Assembly: GCA_914767885.1 (NCBI GenBank)
Contig: CAJZBQ010000024.1
Coordinates: 62,001-126,000, forward strand
From: Blepharisma stoltei
Lineage: Eukaryota; Ciliophora; Heterotrichea; Heterotrichida; Blepharismidae
Direction of reading: 5' to 3'
Length of the DNA: 64,000 nucleotides
The notes under the pieces were generated by a model. The model was not told where the DNA came from. It saw only the letters and a list, made by a program, of their open reading frames with translations, and searched no databases. Shown piece by piece: positions 46,901 through 56,616 of this stretch. The translations under genes were made by a program, and so were the position numbers. Every line of letters starts with the position of its first letter. Within the stretch, counting starts at the first letter, position 1.

Positions 46901-49900
46901 CCTTTGCATGAGCTAATAATCCTGCTGAAGAAAAGAATTACTTAAAAATCTAATTAATTATTATTAGCTTGATAAATTGTGAAATTTCTGAGTACTGGGA
47001 TGGAAACTCTTGTCAAAACTGCGCTGAAGCTTGCACTGGGACTGGATGTGTAAGACCTGACAAGAACTGTAATTTATGCGCCGACATAATATGCAATGTA
47101 TGTGATGATTATAATTCAACTTGTATTACCTGCAGGCCTAATGCTCACTTATCTATAGACCAATGTGTCTGCGATGACGGGTTTTATTGAAACGAAATAA
47201 ATGAAAAGTGTTCACCTTGCCATTCTTCATGTAAGAGCTGCACAAATGAAAATTTCATGAGCTGTTTGACATGTGCAAATGATTACTATCTTATTAATGG
47301 GCTATGTCTTGAATTTTGTCCTTTGGGATATTCTTATGGCTTGAATGTATGCACTCTTAAATATGAGCACATTTTTGAATTAGATTTAAACATTTTGAAT
47401 GGCTTGATATATGATAAGAAATCGCTTATTCCAATTTTAACTGGGTCCACAAATAATTTTTATAAAAATTATGACGATGATGACCCTATCCCTGCTCCTC
47501 TTCGAGGATTTTATTTTAATGGAAATTCGTCTATTCTGCATTTACCAGAGCATTTAGCATATATCACGCCAAAGTTAATTATGGCCCCTGTTTTCACATA
47601 TTCAATATGATTTAATCCTGAATTACCAGCAATGACTATAGCATCACTTATTGACTCCTCAAGGACTATAGAGTTTGAAATCAGCTTGGCTAATTCATAT
47701 CCTTTTTTTACTATAAATCTCCAATTTGTCGGTATATTTAGTCACATTTGTGAAAAATCTGCTTATTTATCAGAGTGGAATCATTTAATGATATCTATCT
47801 ATTTTGACCCTTCAGGGCATTCTTTTATAAATTGTGCAGTAAATACAGTTTCCGATTCTTCTCTGACAGATTCAGGTATTTCTTATTACAAAGCATCTCA
47901 ATCAGGGATGAAAAATGTTATTGGTGCTAAACTGCAAAATTCAAATTTAAGTGACTATTATCAAGGATTTATCTTTAGCATTAATATTTTTAACGCTATT
48001 AAAGATATATCTCAATTAGCTTTATACCAGCCATTTTGCTCACTCTCCTCTCCAAAGCGAACAAAACCACCTATTTTTTGGAGAACAAAATGCTTTTTAT
48101 CTAAAATTTTGATGAAAAATATTTGATATATAAGTGATAATTTATTATAATGAATAGTTAATTCTTTAAGCAGCTTGCATTTTAAAAAATAAATTTTACA
48201 AATTAAATTAATTTAAGAATTTTTAAAATTCTCAAATTTATATAAAATATCTAACTTCCCTCGCGAGCTTACCAATTTTTTGTTCGCTAACGTTGAGAGA
48301 GTCAGAGAATTGCAGATCATGCTTGCCAACCAAAATTTGTATCCCAAATTGTAGTGTCGGTAAATTCTGAATTGGACCTAATTACAACTATTGCTCTGAC
48401 TGTCATCACAATTGCACGTTTAGCTGCAAAGATTCTTCGTCAACTTGCAGTTTGTGCCATAATAATCTTTGCGAAGCGTGCACTGACTATAAAGCAGATT
48501 CATGCTTAGAATGCAAAGAAAATGCTGATAATGCTCCATTTTGTAAATGCTCAAGCCACTATGGCGTAAGTAAAGATTTATTATATTGTGAAGAATGCAA
48601 ACCAAATGAGTACTCAGATGAAGGAATATGCAGTTATTGCCCAGATAGATGCATTTCTTGTGAAAATAATAATAACTGTACAAGCTGTATAAATAACGCT
48701 GAAATCTATAACGGATTATGCAGATGTGAAATTGGCTATAATGGCACAGCAGAATGTTTACTAGTACCTTTTAATGCATCCTTAGCTGTTAATAAAGACA
48801 ACTCTTTGAATTTAACATTTTCAGATGAGCTTGCTGCAGATTTATCAGCCAATGATCTGTTTATAGAATACATAAAAATGGCGGCTGGAGAACCAGCCCT
48901 TTTCCTCAACACCTGTAGCCGGACACTCCGGGGACTTGTGGAAGGGGAAAAGGCGCGCTCGGAATGTGTATCCGGCTGGGTTTTACCTTGCACAGTGGAG
49001 CGCAATGTCGAATTTGGTCGACCGCAGCTCATTCTGTCACCAAGGGTTTTTTTACCTCGAGGAGGAAGGGTCTTCCAAGTTGGAAAGGGGAAGCTCAGCA
49101 GCGTCAGGAGTTATCTCCTTATCAATCGGGCAATTCCTAGCGCGATGCTGGGCATTGCGTCCCGGGCTTGGATTTCCTTTTTGGCCGACAGCCCTACCAA
49201 AAAAATTTTTTTTCAAATTTTTCGGAATGGGCAACCTCGTGCTCGCAGCTCAAGCAAGGCCGCAGAATTCCTAAATCTGCCCACTCAAGACTGGAGCAAG
49301 GTTGTGTATTGCAAGGAGGAGACGACCAACAGAACAGGCTAGCTGTAAAATCAGAGTCCTGTAGGCGGAAGTCGCAAAGCGGAGGAACCCTCGAGGGGGT
49401 CTGGGTGACTGCGTTAACAAGTAACAGCTTAGCAGCTGATAATCTCTAATTAAGATCTGTTTATAGAATTAAAAATCTTGATGTTTCTGATTTTTCTTTC
49501 TCATTAGAAAAACATGACCCACATTTTTATAAAATTTTATTATTATCATCTACCAGTATTAAAAAAGGAGCATGGGTTTTTGTAACTTTTATTAATTTGA
49601 CCCACTGTGTTTCTATCTCAAACGGTTTATTACAAAACTCTACGTTGTCAGGTATTTTATATCATTATGATCCTTATTCTAATCTAAAAGAAACTGCTGA
49701 GATTTCAACAGAATCCTCAGCTATTTTTGAAGCATCTGTTGGAGCAGTTTTAGCTTTAAGTGTTATAAATCCTTCACCTGGTGGATTCTGAAATATGATT
49801 AACGCTTTGCAGATCATTTATTATTTAGGCTTGTCAAAAATTCCAATGTCTGACTCTTTTTTTGAGATTATTACAAAAATGAATGCTATAAAATATGCAC

Positions 49901-50964
49901 CAAATATATTTTCAGAGTTTATTAGTAAGGATAGTGGAAATATTCCATTTGATCAAGCTGTAAAATTCAGCTATAACAGTGATATAATGTTTCTAAACGC
50001 AGGATGCGATATTACAATCTTTTTAATTATTATAGTTACTTGGCTTTCTGTGCTTTCCTTGTCTTTAATTCCTTATCCACCACTTTCAAAAATAGTTTCA
50101 GCTATTTTATCTTATTATAAATATTCAGTATTTTTAAGGTTCTGGGTCCAAGCTTACTTAGACATTGGAAATGCGGCTCTTATAAGTTTGTTATACGTAA
50201 TAGACATTTAGTTTTCAGCTGGAAATGCTATTCAGCTAACAAGCACTTTATTATCATTAGCATCAATTGTGAGATTAATTTAGACTTTGGCTTTTATTTC
50301 GCCAATAGCTTTAATAAGGCTATCTTCAAATAATTTAAGCAGAATACAGCAAGAAGACAAAGAATACTGCTCAAAATGAAATTCATTATTTTATGAGTTC
50401 AAAAATGACAAAGGCCTTATCAGTACCCAATATTATTTTGTTTTTTTTATGAGAAGGCTGATATATATGGTAAATCTTGTGCTATTAGGGCAGCATTCAG
50501 AAACTCAAATTTCTATCAATATTTTGCTTTCATTTATGACTCTAGTTTATTTAATAAAATATCAGCCATATAAAGAAATTTTATTGCAGATTGCGAATCT
50601 TGTCAGCGAAGTTGCCATATTATTATTAATGGCAATGATATCTGCAAATTTATTTGATGTTCCAGAAATAGAGCTGACGAGCTTTGAACTTGTTATGGCA
50701 GTTCTGATTTTGGTTGTCATTGGAATTCAAATATTGGCTTCATTAGGCATTTTTGTTAAAGTTTGCTATAATATAATTAGAAAAGGCTTGCAGTCCCAAT
50801 CAAGTACAGACCATAAATATGCGATTAGTACAGTTCAGCCAGAAATTGTTGTAGAAGATCTTGAAAGGACACCAGCAACTCAAGAAACTGAAGTCACTAT
50901 GACGGCATTTGATAAGCAAATGTTTATTATAGCTGAAGAGGACGAAATTATTTCTCGTACCTAA
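37970..50964 (+). CDS. Giant surface protein: alternating Cys-rich (furin-like) and lectin-like modules, C-terminal membrane helices
   Basis: The start at 37970 opens a hydrophobic signal-like segment rich in UGA-Trp. The ectodomain alternates Cys-rich repeats (CxxC units such as CSMCNDQLCASCDPYSRTC) with concanavalin/LamG-like modules. Each lectin-like module carries a DP-x-P-S..RG-x-YF-x-G motif, and six are seen, near 39442, 40915, 42800, 43830, 45305 and 47482. The end has hydrophobic helices (ITIFLIIIVTWLSVLSLSL and others) and an acidic tail, stopping at 50962-50964. Two 15-nt introns lie at 50197-50211 and 50269-50283. Ten blocks interrupt it. Junctions at the elements around 44786 and 48870 are off by one base, either from sequence error or real decay. 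Such multi-module proteins are common in ciliates; the ligand is unknown. Confidence 0.72.
38441..38826. mobile_element. 386-bp TA-bounded IES in the surface-protein gene
   Basis: TA at 38439-38440 and 38825-38826. Removal gives GNQPLGGVNNFNPATT in frame. It contains a short hairpin, CTTGAGCA...TGCTCAAG. The ends are not C-rich. Confidence 0.7.
39705..40131 (-). mobile_element. Retroposon-like element S4, about 14-bp duplication
   Basis: GATATAAATAAAAG (39691-39704) and GATCTAAATAAAGG (40132-40145). In reverse it starts AATAAAATGGTGACG. Removal restores SSFDINKGIWILLSYT in a lectin-like module. Confidence 0.72.
41742..42572. mobile_element. 831-bp IES with G-run terminal repeats (surface gene)
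   Basis: Flanked by TA; inverted ends GGTCAAGCACAAGTAG and a CCCTACACCCCCACCCCCC block. The left arm has four and the right arm three tandem units of the type ACCCCCACCCCCC (or complement), each about 25-30 bp apart. Removal gives CSGSYYFLCSTCASEM in frame. Confidence 0.88.
44786..45202 (-). mobile_element. Retroposon-like element, TTAAAACCGAAT duplication
   Basis: TTTAAAACCGAAT near 44773-44785 and TTAAAAACCGAAT near 45203-45215. The left end carries an ATCTTAATTAGC tail in reverse. The A run differs by one between copies, and the reading frame across the junction is off by one. Confidence 0.62.
45475..45771. mobile_element. MITE-like IES, flank TGA/TAA (surface gene)
   Basis: Left flank TGA at 45472-45474, right flank TAA at 45769-45771: one of two elements whose flanks differ by a base. 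Either triplet keeps the frame (TDFL joined to RLGLNNYYP). Confidence 0.8.
46036..46465 (-). mobile_element. Retroposon-like element, TTGATA...TAATTAG duplication
   Basis: TTGATATATAATTAG after 46024 and TTGATAGTAAATTAAG after 46466, an imperfect repeat. In reverse it starts AATGAAATGGTCGG. Removal gives ASYVDSKLSNFFVGFLW in frame. Confidence 0.68.
46620..46971 (+). mobile_element. Retroposon-like element, 11-bp duplication ATAAATTGTGA
   Basis: ATAAATTGTGA at 46609-46619 and 46972-46982. The tail is AATCTAATTAATTATTATTAG. Removal gives NCLINCEISEYWDGNSC in frame. It shares short stretches (GTTTGGTTTTC, CTTAGGTGG) with the element in the TBC gene. Confidence 0.75.
48043..48304. mobile_element. 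Decayed MITE-like IES, flank TCA (surface gene)
   Basis: TCA at 48040-48042 and 48302-48304, ends CTCTCCTCTCC and GAGAGAG, no TA at the boundary. Removal gives YQPFCSENCRSCLP in frame. Confidence 0.85.
48870..49453 (+). mobile_element. Retroposon-like element, 16-bp duplication GATCTGTTTATAGAAT
   Basis: Perfect 16-bp repeat at 48854-48869 and 49454-49469. It starts ACATAAAAATGGCGGCTGG and ends AATCTCTAATTAA. The 3' part closely resembles S2 (GGCCGCAGAATTCCTAAATC...). Removal leaves a one-base frame offset. Confidence 0.78.
50197..50211 (+). other. 15-nt intron GTAATAGACATTTAG
   Basis: Its last three bases look like an in-frame TAG stop. Splicing gives SLLYFSAGNAIQL. Confidence 0.88.
50269..50283 (+). 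other. 15-nt intron GTGAGATTAATTTAG
   Basis: Again ends in a phase-matched TAG. Splicing gives LASITLAFISPIAL. Confidence 0.88.
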
Positions 50965-52761
50965 AGATATTTAATAAGGTTTAATTTTAATATCGTTACA
51001 AATATAATGTAACACTTTTTAATATAAACATAGAAATTGTTTATATTTAAAATCAATTTTTTGGTTTCTAATTATAACTATCAGCCAGATACTCAATAAT
51101 AGGGCTTGCTCTTTGTATCGGTTAGATAATAGCTAAAAACCCTATACAGATTTCTATTAGGAATAACTAAATGTGAATTGTTTTATACAATCTTTTATAT
51201 TGAAGTAAGTTTTAAAATATCAGATGCAAGCATTGAAAATATCATTATCTTAAATAAACTTTTCAAAGTCAAAGCCTTAAAATAATTAAAGGAGTGAAAG
51301 ATTTCTGGCTTTTTCTTCTTAGCATGGCTCTATATATTGATATTAAAAAACTGCGATAATTTCCAAAAACTTTATCTTCTCAATTATGAGCTCTTAATCT
51401 TCTTATAAAATAAATCTAATTTAATAATGCCTTTTACTTAAATATTAAATGGCTTTTCCAAAATTGAAAATAAACGTATTTTTTAAATTTAACACTTGCT
51501 GCTTAAGAGCTTTGCCAAAAACCACCTCTGTGAGCGAAGAAAATTTTTTTATGAAAAATAATTTTGATATAAAAGTGATATCGTTATTTGCAGATTTTTG
51601 AACTTTACCACCTAAGTGTGGAATTTTTTCCGCGTGTGAGCCCTTTTGATTTCACATGTGGAATCCTCTTTTCACACGCGGAAAAAATTCCACACTTAGG
51701 TGGTAAAGTTCAAAAATTTGCAAATAACGATAATTATTATAACGAAATCCCTTGCTAATTCTTTTTAATTTTAAACAAATTGCATTTTAACACATATAAT
51801 TTTATAAATTAAATTAATATTTGTTTTCCAATTTTTGCGAATTGGGATTTTTTAGATTTCGAAAAAAAAAATTTAATATAAAATTTATATAAATTTTTAA
51901 AAAATAATTAACTCATTAGCAAACTATTTTTTTTTTGTTCACCAGAGAGGGGACTATTATTGAAATAGTCTGTATATATTGTATATTATCATGCAGCAAT
52001 TCAGAATCCTTTAATTTATCAGCAGATGCTCAAATCTTAATAACCCCAATTTAATTAAAGGCAATTTATCTCACTGCTCCAGCTTAAACTAAAGGAATTA
52101 ATTTTTATATAAGATAAAAATATAGCTTGATTGTAATATTTTGAATTTTAATCTATTTTTTATAGAGAATAAATAAAATAAATTAATTTATTGAGTTTGC
52201 CAGCTGTTTAAATAGATTTCTACTAACACTCCTTCCATTCAATTAGGCGAAAGCTATTTTTTATAAAATTAATACAAATAAGATGTATAAAAAGAATAAG
52301 TTCACTTCAGAAAATAAATCTTAATGGGTTGGGTTAAAGGCACAGTTTTGATGAAATCAAACAATATTAATTTTTATGTTGAAATTCAATAAAAGAATTT
52401 CTAATTAATAATCTTCTTAAAATTAATCTGAATCAGTATTAAACCAAGTCTTTAAAAATTTTAAAATTAAACAATAATTATCTCGCGTTTCCATCATTCC
52501 AATTCAAAATTTATATATAATTCAAAATTACTGCTAAATATAAAAAGTGCTTTTATCTCTATAAATATGAATACTATTCTGAATATATATTATCAAGTCA
52601 TCACCAGTTTCTGAGATTATAAATGGAATTATTTCATTCTATATATTTCCCTTATTAATCTTTAAATTTTCTGCTTATTTCTGAAGCCTCAAAATTTTTC
52701 ATTTTTTGCTAAATTTCAGATTTTAACTTTTCTCCCTTTTCAACTTAATCAGTAATAAAAA
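50965..52761. other. 1.8-kb intergenic region with one nested MITE pair
   Basis: AT-rich, no genes. It contains a decayed GTGAGCGAAG-armed MITE (about 51515-51960) that itself holds another palindrome. Confidence 0.5.
51581..51732. mobile_element. Palindromic element nested inside a decayed MITE
   Basis: Inverted arms CGTTATTTGCAGATTTTTGA and AACTTTACCACCTAAGTGTG repeat as complements. The TA flank is inserted in the host MITE's GTGATA-ATTA segment, which is continuous in the other copies. Confidence 0.8.
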
Positions 52762-54964
52762 ATGCACTTCTTCAGTGGCGGCGGCGGAGGTTTCCCATTC
52801 GAAGATTTTTTTAGTCAACAAGGCCCTCAAGAACCAGAAGAAGAGGTTGACAACACTCGCTTTTACACTTTACTTGGAGTCGACAAGTCAATATCCTGCG
52901 CTGATGTCAAAAAAGCATTTAGACAATTAGCCAAAACCAAGCATCCTGATAAAGGCGGAGATCCTAACTCCCCCCCCCCTCCGTGAGCGAACAAAACCAT
53001 TAGAAAAATCGCCATTTTTTGACCAAAAACCCACCCTCCGTGAGTGAACAAAATTTTTTTAATAGAAAAAATTTTAATGGAAAAAAATTTTGATATATAA
53101 GTGATAATTAGTATAATGAAATCTAGAGCTAATTCTGTTTAATTTTAAACAAATTGCGTTTTAAAACATAAATTTTGCAAATTAAATTAATATTTGCTTC
53201 CCAATTTTTGCAAATTAGGATTTTTTTAAATTTCGAAAAAAATATTTTTTATAAAATTTATATATAAATTTTTTTAAAAAAAAAAATTAACCCCCCTCCG
53301 TGAGCGAACAAAATTTTTTTGTTCGCTCACGGAGGGGGGGGGGAGTAAGGAATTTCAAGAAATCACCCACGCTGCTGAAATCCTTTCAGACCCAGAAAAA
53401 AGAAAAGTTTATGATAGATATGGCGAGAAAGGCATCAATCAAGGGATGACTGGCGGTGACACTGAAGCCACAAGCATATTCGATTTATTGTCAGGAAGAG
53501 GCGGAAGAAGAAGAGAACAAAGCGGCCCACAGCGAGGAGAGGACGCGACGCATACTTTGAAAGCCAGCTTGGAAGAGATTTATAATGGCGCCGTCAAAAA
53601 AATCGCAATTAACAGAGACCGAGTCTGCCAGGCCTGCAACGGAGAAGGAGGGACTAACGCAAAAACTTGTAGTGGATGCAAAGGCAGAGGAATGGTCATT
53701 ATCATTAGTTACTTATAAACGCTTATTTTCAATACGGGCTACTTCCTCCAGAATTTTATCCTTCCTTGTAGTAAGGGCTCACTGGGCTGGCCTGCTTTGA
53801 TTACAGCTGCACGCTTGGTGACGATGCCATAGGCTTTGACGACTCGTAATGAGCTACTTTCTTCACCGTAAGTGAGTTGCCTGCACAGAAAATTCAAAAT
53901 TGGATTTTTTGGTTAAATCTCGGCAAAAAGGAAAAACATGAAGCTTAGTTGCTCGATTGGCCTAGACAATGCCTATAGATTCTACTGAGTTTACCATTTC
54001 CAACTCAATGCTTCCCTTCTACACGAGTTAAAATCCAACTCTGAAAGTAGACTAAGGCTAAGTTCCAAACACTATTGGATTGCTTACCTAGCATTGCTGT
54101 CCATCCTTGGGCTTGCAAAACCTTGCTGATACAATTAAATATTTTGCTTAAGGCTGCATGGCCGTAGTCCATGCCTGAGCTCAGGCCATATTTAATTATG
54201 GCATAGGAATGGTCAACAAACTCCAAATGATTGGCCCTAATATGTATACCCAATCAGTTGGTGCATGTGACGACTGCAACGGCACAGGCAAAACATATGA
54301 TGCCAAAAACCGCTGCAAGGAATGTAAAGGTAAAAGGATTTTCCAAGAGCGCAAAGTCATTGAAGTTACTATTGACAAAGGTATCCCGAACCACCACAAA
54401 TACTCATTTATGGGAGAAAGTGATGAGAAACCTGGAGTCTTGCCTGGTGATCTTATAGTAATTATTGAAGAAAAGCATCATGAAATATTCAAGCGCAAGC
54501 ATGCCGACTTGATTTTGCTGAAGAAAATCACAATAAAAGAAGCCCTGACTGGCTATAAATTCAAAGTAGCCCATCTGGATGGGACAGAAAAGATCATTGA
54601 ATCTACTCCAGGAGACATTATAAAGCCAGGTGACGTCAGAACAGTAAGGGATCTTGGCATGCCCATAATGAGGACTCCTTTTAAATTCGGAAACTTATTT
54701 GTAACTTTTGAGGTCGAATTTCCCCCACCGAAATCGTTAAACGCTCGACAAATTGAGGAGCTGAAAAATTTGATACCTGGAGAGTCTATGGAAATTGACA
54801 GCGCAGGTGCTGAAAAACATATGACGATTGAGTTTGATAAGTCGCATCAGACAGAAAATAATACCAAGATTCATTCAGACTATAAAGATGAAGAAGAAGA
54901 TGATTTAAATGATCCAAGATTTGAAGGAGCCAGAAGAGTTAATTGTTCTGGGGTTATATTTTAG
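52762..54964 (+). CDS. Type I DnaJ (Hsp40) co-chaperone
   Basis: Gly-rich start, then a J domain at about residue 35 (FYTLLGVDKSISCADVKKAF, HPDKGGDP, then EFQEITHAAEILSDPEKR), joined across the IES at 52968-53348. The zinc region has four CxxCxGxG-like units: CQACNGEG, CSGCKGRG, CDDCNGTG and CKECKGKR. Units 2 and 3 become adjacent (GRGMVNKLQMIGPNMYTQS) only after removing 53699-54204. The C-terminal substrate domains are typical (ITIKEALTGYKF, GDVRTVRDLGMP). The last residues, NCSGVIF, are not a clear CaaX box. Works with Hsp70 in the cytosol. Confidence 0.92.
52968..53348. mobile_element. MITE-like IES, GTGAGCGAAC subfamily, flank TAA (DnaJ)
   Basis: TAA at 52965-52967 and 53346-53348. Nearly the same as 36451-36837. 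Removal gives GGDPKEFQEITHAA. Confidence 0.93.
53699..54204 (-). mobile_element. Retroposon-like element S10, 11-bp duplication AGGAATGGTCA (DnaJ)
   Basis: Perfect AGGAATGGTCA at 53688-53698 and 54205-54215. In reverse it starts AATTAAATATGGCCTGAG. Keeping one copy restores the third zinc-finger unit of DnaJ. Confidence 0.88.
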
Positions 54965-55135
54965 ATAATTTCTTGAATAAATTTAGTATTATATTTTTAA
55001 ATATGGCGAAAGCCTGAAATTATCGGCCATACTGAGAAAATTTTTAAACTATACCTTACTATTTTGATTTATTTTAGTAAAGATTAATAAAATTCAAAAT
55101 AATTAATCATGATGGGTTTAAAACTAAACTCATAC

Positions 55136-55893
55136 TTAATCTGCGCATAGAATTGAAGTCAATTCAGACCCCCTCTTATATCTTCTTCTGTTTTTCGCTT
55201 TAAAGTGAGTTTGCATAGCGTTTTCGATCATACTTAAAACATTTGTATTAGCTTTGCTAAAACCCTCTTTTTCTAGAATATCCTCAATTTCTAAAAGAAG
55301 CCCACTCCTCCGGTTATTTTTTTTTTAAAAAAAATTATATATAAAATATATAGAAAATTTTTAATTTAATTTGTGAAATTTATATTTTAAAACACAAGCT
55401 GTTTAAAATTCATCAGAATTAGCTGAGATTTCGTTATATTAATTATCATTTATACATCTATTTTTTTTTTTTTCATCAAATATTTTTTTTCACCTACAAG
55501 AGGGGAGTCAGAATTTTGATGGACACCTAAAATTTTCACTATGTCGTCTTCTAGCAGTCTGTGATTGATAAAGTTGAACAAGGAAATGCTGTTTAAAATT
55601 TCGTGCTCAGCTTCCTTTTTGAGCTCTGATGTATTGTCAAGAGTTTTTAGGAGTTCTTGAAGATGTGCAATTTTTCCCTCTATGTATAAGTGCTTTAATT
55701 TCAAAAGAACAGCTTTTTCTCTATTCATTTTCATGATGCAGATGTCAGTTGCTTCACTGCATTTGCTATTTAGCCGGCTCATATAAAAAATTTTTTCAAT
55801 TAGGTTTTTTCTGGCTTCAATGATGCTAGGACTTGCCTCTGTAAGTACTTCTGAGTTTAAATCCCCACTGAGTGACCCAAAACGAAATTCCAT
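55136..55893 (-). CDS. Protein of unknown function (helical)
   Basis: Starts MEFRFGSLSGDLNSEV and is mostly helical and charged. It is joined across the IES at 55305-55510 to give VHQNSGLLLEIEDILEKEG, and ends LCAD with TAA at 55138-55136. About 180 residues. No family recognised; possible coiled coil in the middle. Confidence 0.6.
55305..55510. mobile_element. Decayed MITE-like IES, flank CCA/TCA
   Basis: Ends CTCCTCCGG and GGGGAG; flank triplets CCA (55302-55304) and TCA (55508-55510). Frame restored. Confidence 0.75.
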
Positions 55894-56133
55894 CTGTTTG
55901 TTATATTATATATAAAGAAATCGAATTTCTGGAAATATGGCAAGTATAAAAAAAATGCATGGATCAGGGAGAAATAAAGTCAAATACCTTGGCAGAAGGG
56001 TAGATATTGTTTCATAGTAGCTAAATTGACTGCATAAGTCAAATGAAATAGTTTTACGACTATAAATCATAAAAATATAAAAATAAAATTAAAATTATTA
56101 CTACTTTCATTGACCTAAATTTGAATTACCTTA

Positions 56134-56508
56134 CTCCCCCCCTTCGTGAGTGAACACAAAAAATTTTTTTCACTCACGGGGGGGGGTTATTTTTTTTAAA
56201 AAAATTCATATATAAATTTTATAGAAAATTTTTTTTTTTTCGAAGTTTAAAAAAATATTAATTCGCAAAAATTGGAAAGCAAATATTAATTTAATTTATA
56301 AAATTTATATTTTAAAAAGCAATTTGTTTAAAATTAAACAGAATTAGCTCTAGATTTCATTATAATAATTATCACTTATATATCAAAAATTTTTTTCTAT
56401 AAAAAATTTTTCTATTAAAAAAATTTTTGGTCGCTAACGGAGGGTAGGTTTTTTGGGCAAAAAATAGGGATTTTTCTAATGGTTTTGTTCACTCAGGAGG
56501 GGGAGTTA
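56134..56508. mobile_element. Intergenic MITE-like element, reverse orientation, flank TTA
   Basis: TTA at 56131-56133 and 56506-56508, hairpin end on the left. Between the unknown gene and the HEATR6-like gene. Confidence 0.85.
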
Positions 56509-56616
56509 GCTATAAAATAGTCTTAATATGCACATGTTTATCTTTCTATTTTATAGTCTGAGCTATCAATTTCGGCATACCAAAAATTGCCCATTTTTAC
56601 TAGAATATTCGTTTTA

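Noticed and set aside
50209-50283. Two in-frame TAG codons taken as pseudogene marks or recoded UAG
   Set aside because: Each is the 3' end of an exact 15-nt GT-AG intron; splicing keeps the frame.
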